This document shows, one piece after another, positions 16,762 through 25,970 of a stretch of DNA of 64,000 nucleotides (its first letter is position 1; the number at the start of each line of letters is the position of its first letter). The notes beneath the pieces are model-generated. The model was not told where the DNA came from. It did no database searches and worked only from the letters and a program-made list of their open reading frames with translations. A program made the translations under genes and the position numbers. The stretch spans positions 62,001-126,000 of the forward strand of contig NZ_BMIF01000008.1 of the NCBI RefSeq assembly GCF_014641695.1, in the 5' to 3' direction. Source of the DNA: Nitratireductor aestuarii (GTDB lineage Bacteria; Pseudomonadota; Alphaproteobacteria; Rhizobiales; Rhizobiaceae).

Positions 16762-17826
16762 TTACTGGGTGATGCCCAGCTCCTTGCAGCCCTCGGCGTA
16801 ACGATCGACGCAGATGGTCTCTGCCGAGGCAATGTTGGTGTCGAACATTTCCGCCTTGATGTTCTCGCGGGTCACGACGGCCGGCACAAAGAGCTTGGAC
16901 GGCGTGTTGTAGAGTTCCGTCTCGGCCTTTGGCGTTTCACCGCTCAAAAGCTGGATGGCGACGCGGGCAGCTTCCGCAGCCACGATTTCGCTCGGCTTGT
17001 TGATGGTGTTGTACTGGTCGCCTGCGATGATCAGCTGGAGGGCGGCGATGGTCGCGTCATTGCCCGTGACGGGCGGGAGCGGATCCACGCCCGCAGCCTT
17101 CAGAGCAGCAATGGCGCCGCCGCCGGTGCCGTCGTTTGCGGCCACGATGCCGACGATCTTGTCACCAAAACGGGTGATTTGGCCGCTTGCCCATTGCTGA
17201 GCGCGGGCGGGAACCCAATCCGGCGTGTCATATTCGGCAAGCAGCTCGTAGCCGCTGTTGTCGATGCCGGAATGAATGCCCTTCTTGATCAGGCCTGCTG
17301 CCGCATCGGTCGGCGAGCCGTTGATCTGCAGGAGGCCGCCCTTTTCCGGCGTCACACCAGAGGCTTTCAGGTGCTCGATCAGCGAGTCAGCGATCGACTT
17401 GCCGATGGCCTCATTGTCGAAGGAGACGTAGAAGTCGGCCACGGCTTCCGGGATCGGGCGGTCGTAGGCGATAACCTTGATGCCCTGGCCCTGCGCCTGC
17501 TTGACCAGCGAAGCGGCGGCTGAGGTGTCGACCGCGTCGAGCACCACGACTTTCGCACCCTGTGCGATGACGGAGTTGAACTGCTGCTGCTGCTTCGTCG
17601 CGTCCGCATCAGCGTTCAGGTAGATGACCTTGCAGCTCTCGCAAAGCTTCTTCATCTCGGCCAGGAAGCCGGGATGGTCGTGCTCTTCGTACCGGGTCGA
17701 GCCCTGATCGGGCATCAGAAAGGCGATTGTTTCGTTCGCGACCTGTGCCATACCGGCCGATGCGTAGAACATCATGCAGGTACCAAGCGCTGTCGCCAGT
17801 GCAGTAGACCAACGGTTCGTCACCAT
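16762..17826 (-). CDS. Periplasmic sugar-binding protein of ABC transporter
   Basis: A 354-residue type I periplasmic binding protein, closest in layout to XylF/RbsB. The N-terminal signal peptide (TALATALGTCMMFYASAGMAQ) ends near an AQ-V or VA-N junction. The mature part begins with TIAFLMPDQGSTRYEEHDHP and has VIAYDRPI and VAANDGTGGGAIAALKAAG, the usual ligand-cleft and hinge segments. It is the first transporter gene and is preceded by a 163-base AT-rich segment holding stacked palindromes, likely LacI-type operators. The sugar is not identifiable; the Arg-Tyr-Glu-Glu near the N-terminus resembles xylose-binding relatives. Confidence 0.9.
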   Translation of the reverse strand: MVTNRWSTALATALGTCMMFYASAGMAQVANETIAFLMPDQGSTRYEEHDHPGFLAEMKKLCESCKVIYLNADADATKQQQQFNSVIAQGAKVVVLDAVDTSAAASLVKQAQGQGIKVIAYDRPIPEAVADFYVSFDNEAIGKSIADSLIEHLKASGVTPEKGGLLQINGSPTDAAAGLIKKGIHSGIDNSGYELLAEYDTPDWVPARAQQWASGQITRFGDKIVGIVAANDGTGGGAIAALKAAGVDPLPPVTGNDATIAALQLIIAGDQYNTINKPSEIVAAEAARVAIQLLSGETPKAETELYNTPSKLFVPAVVTRENIKAEMFDTNIASAETICVDRYAEGCKELGITQ

Positions 17827-17965
17827 GAAAGCTCCTCCTCCGAGCGTTAGTTCAGGTCAACCAGTATCCGCACATGCGATTTGTTTTGAAGCAGTTCAGG
17901 TCTCCCAGTCTGAACCAGATAATACTCTACAGTCAGGCCGCAGTTCGATGCAGCCAATTCTCAAG

Positions 17966-18010
17966 CTATTGCAATAGTTTGCGCAACATTTGCGCAATCG
18001 ATTGCGCAAA
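17966..18010 (-). promoter_or_regulatory. Stacked palindromes, candidate operators of the LacI-family regulator
   Basis: This lies in the 307-base gap between the LacI gene and the binding-protein gene. A 22-bp perfect palindrome (17989-18010; left half TTTGCGCAATC, central CG, a classical LacI-family centre) is preceded by TTTGCGCAAC at 17978-17987 and by the 12-bp palindrome CTATTGCAATAG at 17966-17977. The sites are about 140-180 bases ahead of the start codon. The rest of the gap shows nothing else clear. Confidence 0.65.
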
Positions 18011-18133
18011 CATAATGCGTATGGGGCAGTATAATGTCAACGAAGATGAATTGCTACTACGGCGATGGTCTAGGGGTGGACCGTTCGGCGGCGATTATCG
18101 CTGTTCGATACCTATCGTCAGGGATCTATCGGG

Positions 18134-19195
18134 TCAGGCGAACTGCTTCAGCACGTCCAGGGGGCCGGGCAGTGCGGTCCGCGGCGTGATAAGTTCGGGC
18201 GTCACACGATAAAGGATCGGCCTTTCCGGCGGGTTGTCCAGAATATCAAAGGCTTTCTTCAGCATGGCATCGACGTTCTGGCGGATCATGATGACCGGGA
18301 ACGGCAGAAAGGACGCGAAGGGATCGTAGTCGTAGCAGCCCACCACCAGGTCGGCGTAATTGACTTGCGGGTGTTCAGCCATAAACCGGAGCAGACCTTC
18401 AAGATTGATAGATGAATTGATGAAGAGCGCCCGAGGTAAACGACCGCGTTTGGCGTAGAGTTCTTCCAGGGCCTGCCGGGTGTTATCAGCAGAATAACTT
18501 GTCATCCGCACGCAGTCTTCCGGGTCGTCGCCCAGGTGCTTCCGTTTGGCTGCGTGGAAGCCACGGATGCGTTCGCGTGTTGCATCGTCGTCACGCCCAC
18601 CGAGCAGCATCAGCTCACGCCCTGAGGGAGGCTTGACCCCCGAATTCTGGAAATGGCGGATGATCGCTTCCGTGAGCAGCTGACCGCCAGCAAAATTGTC
18701 GGAGGTGACCGATGAGGCCCTGGTGCCCGGAAGATCAATGTTCACGTGCGGAAGACCGGCGGCCTGGCAAAGTTCGTGCAAGCCGTCAGGGTCGGTCGCG
18801 CCGCAGATGAAAAGCGATTCAATGGAATATGAAATGAGGGTGGAGATGGTGGCATGCTCCTCTTCGGGATCGCGGTTGCCGCTCACCACCACAGGACAAA
18901 GGCCCCGTAGCCTTACCTGCGCTTCGAAGGCCTGGGCCATGGCGGAAAAAAAGCGGCTATCGTAGAGCGGGAGCAGAAGGCCGATAAGACCCGAGCGGGA
19001 ACTCTTCAGCCCCTGAGCCTGTCGGTTCGCCTTGTAGGCGTGTTGTTCTGCGAGATCCTGGATAGCCGCAGCGGTTCTCTCGCTGATCCGCCGCTTCTGC
19101 CACGTCCCATTCATCACCGCGCTGACGGTGGACGGCGAATGTCCTGAAAGCATGGACAGATCGTATATCGTAGGCTTCTTCTGCCTGCTGCGCAT
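18134..19195 (-). CDS. LacI-family transcriptional regulator
   Basis: A 353-residue repressor-like protein with an N-terminal LacI helix-turn-helix (TIYDLSMLSGHSPSTVSAVM, then NGTWQKRRISERT) and a hinge helix, followed by a periplasmic-binding-protein-like effector domain (GLIGLLLPLYDSRFFSAMAQ onward). It stands just upstream of the sugar ABC transporter on the same strand, and the intervening gap has LacI-type palindromes. It most likely controls that transporter and its own expression in response to the transported sugar. The HTH recognition helix SPSTVSAVM deviates from the common SxxTVSRVL but is within family range. Confidence 0.9.
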   Translation of the reverse strand: MRSRQKKPTIYDLSMLSGHSPSTVSAVMNGTWQKRRISERTAAAIQDLAEQHAYKANRQAQGLKSSRSGLIGLLLPLYDSRFFSAMAQAFEAQVRLRGLCPVVVSGNRDPEEEHATISTLISYSIESLFICGATDPDGLHELCQAAGLPHVNIDLPGTRASSVTSDNFAGGQLLTEAIIRHFQNSGVKPPSGRELMLLGGRDDDATRERIRGFHAAKRKHLGDDPEDCVRMTSYSADNTRQALEELYAKRGRLPRALFINSSINLEGLLRFMAEHPQVNYADLVVGCYDYDPFASFLPFPVIMIRQNVDAMLKKAFDILDNPPERPILYRVTPELITPRTALPGPLDVLKQFA

Positions 19196-19401
19196 CCATC
19201 AGAGTCCCTAGTCAGAGCCATTTCAGAACAGCGAAGTTTAAGTTGGATGATCAGTTTGCCACAGGGAACGATTAATCAGCTATCTACCAGCTTCCACGTT
19301 CTCCGTTCGGACTACTGTCCGGTATTGCTTATGTTTCGGAAATAAACGCAATAACTGTCATAGGCTGTAATGGACTTTGCCCTCCAAACAAATCAGAGTT
19401 G

Positions 19402-20868
19402 ATGGGTGGGGCGCATAGTTACACTAAAAGTCATATAACTACAACAATATATAATAGAATTAACATAGTAATGATCCTTTATTCACTGCAATCGGTCGCT
19501 GGTATTGCTGTTCTGGCGCTAATTTCCGGGTGCTCTGCCGTAAGCGTAAGGGGCGCTGACAATCCCAAGACGCCTATGGCCAACTTTACTCGGCCAGTGC
19601 AGGCAGGAGTGCGCCCTAAACAGCTGACATCCGTAGTCGGGATATCCGGTTCCCACGCCACCATGGAGGCGCTGGTCCACAGTACGATAAACTGGCACCC
19701 GACGATCAGTGAGGCGGCGGGTCGCGTCAAGGAGGCCCAGGAAAATATCATCGAGGCAAAAGCCGGATACCTGCCGGGCGTCAGCGGCGGGGTGCGTTCC
19801 ACTTATTCAAAGGCCAGTGACGGGTCACTGTCACCCAAGGTCGAGATTACTGCCAAGCAGATGCTTTACGACTTCGGCAAGGTTGCCGGGTCAGTGGAAG
19901 CCGGAAAGGCGGGAGAGACGCTCAGCCGCGCTCGCCTCCTTGCTTCGGCTGACCAGTTGGCGCGTGATACGGCGATGGCCGTGATCGAGGTCCAGCGCAA
20001 CCGACGCCTGCGAGAGGTTTCCCAGCGTGAGGTGGAGAGTATTGGGGCGATCGCGCGGCTTGTGGATAAACGCACGCTAGAAGGCGCCAGCACGGATTCC
20101 GATCAGGTGCAGGCGGCATCGCGACTGGAATCGGCGCGCGCCGCGCAGCTCCAGTACGAGGCCGCCTACCAGCGCGAGATGTCGGGTCTTGCAATCCTGA
20201 CGGGAGGAGAAGCGGTTCCCTCCGACGACGTCCCGTCCTGGCTTCCTGAGGCATGCAACGTCGCCGATCCCGACTGGGATTCCGTTTCCGAAATGCAGGT
20301 TGCGGAAGCGCAGCACCAGCGGGCCGCAGCGCTTCTCAAGAGCAGCAGGTCGGAAACGCTTCCAACACTGGCGCTCGAGGCGAGGAGTTCCTACGATCTT
20401 AAGGACAGGGGCGGCGGGAAAGACGATCGGGTCGACTATTCTGTCGGGCTCAACGTTTCGACACCGCTCTATCAGGGGGGCGCCACCGCTGCTCGTGTAC
20501 GGGCGGCGTCCTTTGCGCTGGAAAGTGCGGATGCAGCGCGGGACGGGGCACGTTCAACCGCAGCGATGCAGCTCAGGCAGGCTCGCCAGCAGGTGAGTTC
20601 GCTCAAGCAATTGCAGCGGAGCCTGAATGCCAGGACCAAGATTTCCGCCAAAGCCCGAGACCTCAACCGGATGCAATATCTGGATCTTGGAACGCGCACG
20701 CTTCTGAACGTGCTCGACGCGGAGAAGGAGCTGCATGAGGCGGAACTGCTCGCAGTCAACGCCGAGCACGACCTTCGGAGCCTCTATGTCACTTGCCTCT
20801 ACTACTCAGGGAAAAGTCGTGAGCGCTTTGGCATCGGCACATCCCAGCGTCCAGGATTAAGCGAATAA
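19402..20868 (+). CDS. TolC-family outer membrane protein of type I secretion
   Basis: About 488 residues. It forms the outer membrane channel that links with the adaptor and ABC exporter encoded immediately downstream. A hydrophobic N-terminal stretch ends in LALISGCSAV, a lipobox-like site, so it may be lipidated as some TolC relatives are. The body shows the long helical repeats of OEP proteins: WHPTISEAAGRVKEAQENI, ARDTAMAVIEVQRNR, and the second half with LYQGGATAARVRAA. The start is uncertain: TTG 19399, ATG 19402 and ATG 19471 are all in frame and none has a strong ribosome site. The upstream 206 bases are strikingly AT-rich. The stop overlaps the next ATG by one base. Confidence 0.85.
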   Translation: MGGAHSYTKSHITTTIYNRINIVMILYSLQSVAGIAVLALISGCSAVSVRGADNPKTPMANFTRPVQAGVRPKQLTSVVGISGSHATMEALVHSTINWHPTISEAAGRVKEAQENIIEAKAGYLPGVSGGVRSTYSKASDGSLSPKVEITAKQMLYDFGKVAGSVEAGKAGETLSRARLLASADQLARDTAMAVIEVQRNRRLREVSQREVESIGAIARLVDKRTLEGASTDSDQVQAASRLESARAAQLQYEAAYQREMSGLAILTGGEAVPSDDVPSWLPEACNVADPDWDSVSEMQVAEAQHQRAAALLKSSRSETLPTLALEARSSYDLKDRGGGKDDRVDYSVGLNVSTPLYQGGATAARVRAASFALESADAARDGARSTAAMQLRQARQQVSSLKQLQRSLNARTKISAKARDLNRMQYLDLGTRTLLNVLDAEKELHEAELLAVNAEHDLRSLYVTCLYYSGKSRERFGIGTSQRPGLSE

Positions 20869-23051
20869 TGAGCCAGTCAATTGCCGCCATGGTGGAGCCT
20901 CAGGCTCCCGAAGAACAGCCGGAAACCTTCAATGCCAGTCGATGGATCGAGTGCCTGCGGCACGTGGTGCTCCACTACCGGATTGCGCATTCGCTGGAAG
21001 GCGCACGGCTGGCGGCCGAGGCCGACATGGCGAAGACCGAAGAGGCGCGTGTTCGCCACATCGCGCGCAATCTCGGGCTCAGGGTGCGGCTGACCCAGCC
21101 GGATGCGTCGGAACTCAGCCACTGGCAGCTGCCGGTAGTGCTGGCGCTTGCCGACGGTAACGTCGCCGTTGTCACCGCGATAGCAAAAGACGGAACGGCG
21201 AGCGTGCTTTTCGCCGAAGGCCAGGGCCTGGAGCAGCCTGTCCCGCTCGCCGACCTGCTGCAGCAGACGAAGTATGTGGTTCTCGCCCGCCCCGCCCGCT
21301 CGGTGGCGGACGCGCGTGTCGACGCCTACATCAAGCCGTTCCGCGAAGACTGGCTGCGCCGGATCATCGCGCGGGACTGGCGGTCTTACATTTCCATTCT
21401 CTTCGCGTCGCTGATCGCGAATGCCTTGGGCCTCTCCGGTATCATCTTCTCCATGCAGGTCTATGACCGGGTAATCCCGGCGGAATCGTTCAATACGCTC
21501 GCCGTTCTTTTCAGCGGCGTCATTCTCTGCATCGTCTTCGACTTCGCGATGCGGCGGAGCCGGATGGCCATCATCGATATCGTTGGAAAGCGCGCCGACC
21601 TGCAGATGTCGGACGAAGTGTTCGGCCACGCGCTGCGCGTGCGCAACGACGCACGGCCAACGTCGACTGGCTCCTTTATCGCGCAGCTACGCGACCTTGA
21701 GCAGGTGCGCGAGATGCTGACATCGAGCGCAGTGGCGGCGTTTGCCGACCTGCCGTTCTTCCTGCTCTTCCTCGCCATCTATTTCATGATCGCAGGCAAG
21801 CTGGTGGTCATTCCGCTGACAGCGCTCGTGCTGCTCATCCTCCCGGGGTTGCTGCTACAGCGCCGGCTTCGGGCACATGCAAATGAGGCAATGCGGGAAT
21901 CGTCGCTGCGCAATGCCATGCTCGTGGAGACGGTGCAGGGGCTGGAAGATATCAAGATGCTTCAGGCGGAGCACCGTTTCCAGCAGCAGTGGAACCACTA
22001 TACCGCGGTGACGGGTGCGGCGCAGCTGCGCCTTCGCGCGCTTACCAACGGCCTGAACGTCTGGACGCAGAATGTGCAGTCGGGCGTCTACGCGCTCACC
22101 GTCTTTGCGGGTGCGCCGCTTGTCATCAGCGGCGATATCACGACGGGTTCGCTCGTAGGGGCTTCCATCCTTGGTTCGCGCATGCTGGCGCCCATGAGCC
22201 AGGTGACGCAGCTGCTTGGTCGCTTTCAGCAGGCGCGGATTGCCAAGAATGGCCTCGACAACATCATGAAGATGCCGGTCGACCAGCCGGAGGATGAGCA
22301 GCGTATCGAGATGCCGCGTATATCCGGCAAGTACATGCTGCGCGATGCCGCCTACCGCTATGGTGAAGGGCTGCCGCTCTGCCTGCAGGTGCGTACGCTC
22401 AATATCGAGGCTGGCGAACGTGTTGCCCTGCTTGGCAAGAACGGCGCCGGGAAATCGACACTGTTGCAGGCGATGTCCGGTCTGCTGCGTCCGCACGAGG
22501 GCGAAATCCTGCTGGATGATTTGGCGCTTCATCAGATCGATCCGGCAGATGTGCGCCGCGATGTGGGGCTGCTTACGCAGAACTCGCGGCTCTTTCACGG
22601 AACCTTGCGGGACAATGTCACGCTCGGCGCGCCTTCGGCCAGCTCATCCCGCGTTCAGGAGGCGCTGGACATGGTCGGCGCCGATGCTTTCATCCGCAAG
22701 CTGCCCAAGGGGCTCGATTATCACATCCAGGAAGGCGGGCTCGGCCTTTCCGGCGGGCAGAAGCAGGCGATCCTGCTGGCACGCCTCATCCTGCGCGACC
22801 CTTCCGTCGTGCTTCTGGATGAGCCCACCGCTGCGATGGATGACGCGACGGAGCGGCACTTCATCGAGCGGTTCGGATCCTGGAGCGTCGGCAAGACGGT
22901 CATCATTGCCACCCACCGCATGCGGGCACTCGATGTGGTGAACCGCATCATCATGGTCGAAGGCGGCAGGATCGTGCTCGATGACGACAAGGATACGGCG
23001 CTTGCCACGCTTTCGGGGGGCAATGCCGTCCGGATCCACAAGGCCAAATAA
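20868..23051 (+). CDS. Type I secretion ABC exporter (LapB-like)
   Basis: A 727-residue fused membrane/ATPase protein. Residues about 15-140 look like the C39-peptidase-like domain, but there is no catalytic Cys-containing motif, as in RTX exporters of the HlyB/LapB group. A six-helix exporter membrane domain follows (DWRSYISILFASLIANALGL onward). The C-terminal nucleotide-binding domain has Walker A LGKNGAGKSTL, signature LGLSGGQKQ and Walker B VVLLDEPTAAMD. It should drive export of a large adhesin or RTX-like protein straight to the outside, using the flanking TolC-like and HlyD-like partners. No RTX, Ca-binding or adhesin gene is visible in the window, so the cargo is encoded elsewhere. 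Confidence 0.92.
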   Translation: MSQSIAAMVEPQAPEEQPETFNASRWIECLRHVVLHYRIAHSLEGARLAAEADMAKTEEARVRHIARNLGLRVRLTQPDASELSHWQLPVVLALADGNVAVVTAIAKDGTASVLFAEGQGLEQPVPLADLLQQTKYVVLARPARSVADARVDAYIKPFREDWLRRIIARDWRSYISILFASLIANALGLSGIIFSMQVYDRVIPAESFNTLAVLFSGVILCIVFDFAMRRSRMAIIDIVGKRADLQMSDEVFGHALRVRNDARPTSTGSFIAQLRDLEQVREMLTSSAVAAFADLPFFLLFLAIYFMIAGKLVVIPLTALVLLILPGLLLQRRLRAHANEAMRESSLRNAMLVETVQGLEDIKMLQAEHRFQQQWNHYTAVTGAAQLRLRALTNGLNVWTQNVQSGVYALTVFAGAPLVISGDITTGSLVGASILGSRMLAPMSQVTQLLGRFQQARIAKNGLDNIMKMPVDQPEDEQRIEMPRISGKYMLRDAAYRYGEGLPLCLQVRTLNIEAGERVALLGKNGAGKSTLLQAMSGLLRPHEGEILLDDLALHQIDPADVRRDVGLLTQNSRLFHGTLRDNVTLGAPSASSSRVQEALDMVGADAFIRKLPKGLDYHIQEGGLGLSGGQKQAILLARLILRDPSVVLLDEPTAAMDDATERHFIERFGSWSVGKTVIIATHRMRALDVVNRIIMVEGGRIVLDDDKDTALATLSGGNAVRIHKAK

Positions 23052-23073
23052 GTTCAGGCGGGAGAGAAAAGAA

Positions 23074-24264
23074 ATGGCAGCAACCAGCGGCAGCAGCCCA
23101 GCCTGGACCTTCGAGAACAATGACGCGGAAAAGGATCGGCGGACGCACCAGTTCATCGCACTGGTGACCGCACTTTTCGCCACGGCGGTTGCATGGTCCT
23201 GGTTCGCGGAACTGGACGAGGTGTCGACGGGGTCGGGCAAGGTGGTGCCCAGTCGGCAGGAACAGGTGATTCAGTCGCTTGAAGGCGGTGTGCTGGCGCA
23301 ACTCTATGTGCGCGAGAATGAGGTGGTGGAGCCAGGGCAGGTTCTGGCGCAGCTCGACCAGACCATGTCGGAATCAAGCGTCGAGGAAAGTGCGGCGAGG
23401 TATCGAGCAGCCCTTGCGAGCGTTGCGCGGCTTACCGCCGAGGTGAATGGCGGCCGGCCTCAGTTCCCGAGCTATCTGGACGACTATCCGGATCTGGTGG
23501 CGGCGGAGACAGAGCTGTTTGAGGCCCGACGAAAGGCCCTTGAAGAGGAGACGTGGCTGCTCGACCAATCGATCGAGCTGGTCGGAAGCGAGCTTGCGAT
23601 CAACCAAAAGCTGACGACCAGCGGGGCGGCGAGCAATGTGGAGGTGATCCGGCTCAAGCGTCAGTTGGTGGAGTTGCAGCTGAAGCAGGCCGAGACGCAG
23701 TCGAACTATGTCGTTCGCGCGCGTGAAGAACTGGCAAAGGCCAGCGCCGAGGTGAGCTCCCTATCTTCGGTGGTGCGCGGGCGGTCCGATACGCTGTCGC
23801 GTCTGACGCTGCGCTCGCCCGTGCGCGGCGTCGTGCAGAACATCGAAGTCAACACGATCGGCGGTGTCGTGCCGCCCAATGGCAAGCTGATGGGGATCAT
23901 CCCGATCGATGACCAGCTGATCGTCGAGGCGCGAGTCTCCCCGCGCGACATCGCCTATATCCACCCCGGCCAGAAGGCGAGCGTCAAGATCACCGCCTAT
24001 GACTATGCGGTTTTCGGCGATCTCGATGGGGAAGTGCGCAGCATTTCGCCCGACACGATGCAGGACGAGACCAATCCGCAGGTCTATTACTACCGCGTGT
24101 TCATCGAAACCGCGACGGATGCGCTGGAAAACAAGGCCGGCGAGCGCTTTTCGATCGTCCCCGGCATGGTCGCGACGGTGGATATCCATACCGGCTCGAA
24201 GACGGTATTCGAGTATTTGGTCAAGCCGTTTAACAAGGCCGGGGAAGCACTGCGCGAACGGTAG
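23074..24264 (+). CDS. HlyD-family membrane fusion protein of type I secretion
   Basis: The adaptor that bridges the ABC exporter and the TolC-like channel through the periplasm. The ATG at 23074 follows GGGAGAGAAAAGAA and gives 396 residues; earlier ATGs in the frame lie inside the exporter gene. One N-terminal membrane helix (about 25-45, FIALVTALFATAVAWSW) is followed by the lipoyl-like half motif VIQSLEGGVLAQLYVRENE, a coiled-coil hairpin (about 105-240) and the beta-barrel with LRSPVRGVVQNIEVNTIGGV. The last segment, GMVATVDIHTGSKTVFEYL, is a typical HlyD C-terminus. It forms an operon with the two upstream genes, 22 bases after the exporter. Confidence 0.92.
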   Translation: MAATSGSSPAWTFENNDAEKDRRTHQFIALVTALFATAVAWSWFAELDEVSTGSGKVVPSRQEQVIQSLEGGVLAQLYVRENEVVEPGQVLAQLDQTMSESSVEESAARYRAALASVARLTAEVNGGRPQFPSYLDDYPDLVAAETELFEARRKALEEETWLLDQSIELVGSELAINQKLTTSGAASNVEVIRLKRQLVELQLKQAETQSNYVVRAREELAKASAEVSSLSSVVRGRSDTLSRLTLRSPVRGVVQNIEVNTIGGVVPPNGKLMGIIPIDDQLIVEARVSPRDIAYIHPGQKASVKITAYDYAVFGDLDGEVRSISPDTMQDETNPQVYYYRVFIETATDALENKAGERFSIVPGMVATVDIHTGSKTVFEYLVKPFNKAGEALRER

Positions 24265-24351
24265 TCATGTAGTTCGTTTGCAGGATACAGTCTTCAGCAC
24301 ACAGGCCTAAGCTGCCGGGAGGAGTTCCACACACTCCCGGGAGAGAGGCCA

Positions 24352-25929
24352 ATGCAGGATGAAGCGCCGCGCTTCGACTACGTGATCGTTGGGGCAGGAT
24401 CTGCCGGCTGCGTGCTGGCGAACCGGCTCAGCGCAGATCCATCCGTCCGCGTGCTTCTGATGGAGGCAGGGCCGGGTTGGCCGCATCCATATTCCGTCAT
24501 GCCGCGGGGATGGGTGATGCTTACGGGACATCCGAAGCGGGCATGGGCATTTCCCGTTGAGGCGGAGCACGGAAGGCAGAATGAGAGCTGGGCGAGGGGC
24601 CGGGGGCTTGGCGGTTCCAGCTCGATCAATGGCATGGTCTACTGCCGTGGAGCGCCGCAGGATTATGACGGCTGGTCAAGCTTTGGCGTGACTGGCTGGG
24701 GCTCGGAGGTGTTCGAGCAGGCCTTCGCTGCGATCGAGCGGACGAGGGATGGCGATGGCGGGCATCTGGAGACCAGCCTGCGCCCACTGCCTGAGCCTTT
24801 GCGAAGTGCGATTTATGAGGCGGGGACCGGGCTCGGTTATGCCAAACGAGATGTGATCTACGGTGCTGGGGAAGAGGCGGTCGGCCAGTACGCGCATTCC
24901 GTCGACCGGCGTGGCAGGCGGGCAAGCGCGGCGCGCGTCTTCCTCGATCCGGTGCGGAAGCGACCGAACCTCACTATCTGGTCCGATACGCGTGCTACAA
25001 AGGTTCTGTTCGAGGGCCGCAGGGCTGTGGGTGTCGCCCATCAGCGGGGAACGGTCCGCGCGGGAGAGGTGATCGTTGCCTGCGGGGCGATCCAGTCGCC
25101 GCAACTCCTCCAGGTTTCGGGTATCGGGCCTGCAGGCGTTCTGCGAAATGCCGGTGTTGAGATGCTCGCGGATCTGCCGGGTGTCGGCGAGAACCTGGCG
25201 GAACATCTGGTGATTGCGCTGCCGCAACGCCTACGCGAAATTCCAAGCCACAATGCCCGGCTGCGGGGCTTGAGGCTCGTGGCGGAAACGCTGCGCTACT
25301 GCCTCACCGGAACCGGGCTCATGAGCTATGGCGCATCGGAGATGGGCGCCTTTGTGCGCTCAGCGCCGAAGGTGGACTATCCTGATGTGCAGATTTCGCT
25401 GTCGCCCTATACGTTCCAGCGCGGCCTGCTGCAGGGGCGGTTGCGGCTAGAAAAGGAGCCGGGGCTGACGATCATCGGCTATGCGCTGCGACCGGAAAGC
25501 CGCGGCACGATCGCGATCCGCAGCGGCGACATTGCCGAGATGCCGTTCATCCAGCCGCGCTGGCTGGACACAGAGGGTGACCAGCAAACAGCTGTCGCCA
25601 TGATGCGCGCGATGCGCCAGTTTGGAGCGCAGCCGAGCCTCGCCCGTTTTCTTGAGAAGGAGATCTGGCCGGGCCGCGTGGTGACGGGCGACGAGGAGCT
25701 ACTTGCCGCCTTCCGCCGGAATTTCGTCTCAGGGCTCCATGCAGTGGGGACGTGTCGCACGGGCACGGACGGCATGGCCGTGGTGGACGAGAACCTGCGT
25801 GTGCACGGCGTTGAGGGGTTGCGGGTCGTGGATGCATCGGTCATCCCGTCGCCCGTCTCCAGCAATACCAATGGCCCGGTGATGGCGCTGGCATGGCTTG
25901 CCGCTGACCGTATTCTGGCGGGGAAGTGA
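24352..25929 (+). CDS. GMC-family FAD oxidoreductase (choline dehydrogenase-like)
   Basis: A 525-residue flavoprotein that oxidises an alcohol. The FAD-binding motif is DYVIVGAGSAGCVLANRLS, the GMC signature is ARGRGLGGSSSINGMVYCRG, and the C-terminal active site has GLHAVGTCRTG with the expected His and a late SSNTNGPVM with Asn. The start at 24352 sits behind GAGAGAGG. It lies 87 bases after the secretion operon but shows no link to it, and it faces the glutaryl-CoA dehydrogenase gene across a bidirectional terminator. The substrate is unknown; similar proteins act on choline, polyethylene glycol or various primary alcohols. Confidence 0.85.
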   Translation: MQDEAPRFDYVIVGAGSAGCVLANRLSADPSVRVLLMEAGPGWPHPYSVMPRGWVMLTGHPKRAWAFPVEAEHGRQNESWARGRGLGGSSSINGMVYCRGAPQDYDGWSSFGVTGWGSEVFEQAFAAIERTRDGDGGHLETSLRPLPEPLRSAIYEAGTGLGYAKRDVIYGAGEEAVGQYAHSVDRRGRRASAARVFLDPVRKRPNLTIWSDTRATKVLFEGRRAVGVAHQRGTVRAGEVIVACGAIQSPQLLQVSGIGPAGVLRNAGVEMLADLPGVGENLAEHLVIALPQRLREIPSHNARLRGLRLVAETLRYCLTGTGLMSYGASEMGAFVRSAPKVDYPDVQISLSPYTFQRGLLQGRLRLEKEPGLTIIGYALRPESRGTIAIRSGDIAEMPFIQPRWLDTEGDQQTAVAMMRAMRQFGAQPSLARFLEKEIWPGRVVTGDEELLAAFRRNFVSGLHAVGTCRTGTDGMAVVDENLRVHGVEGLRVVDASVIPSPVSSNTNGPVMALAWLAADRILAGK

Positions 25930-25956
25930 AGCGCTTCCGTGTGAGGAAGCGCTTCA
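25927..25956. terminator. Bidirectional terminator-like hairpin
   Basis: Perfect 12-bp arms (TGAAGCGCTTCC and GGAAGCGCTTCA) with a six-base loop overlap the stop codon of the GMC gene. The hairpin lies in the gap between two convergent genes. No long T-run follows on either side. Confidence 0.6.
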
Positions 25957-25970
25957 GCGAGAATAGTTGA

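Noticed and set aside
15855-17523. Long plus-strand frames across the sugar ABC transporter genes
   Set aside because: All are shadows of the minus-strand ATPase and binding-protein genes, which have signature motifs and a signal peptide.
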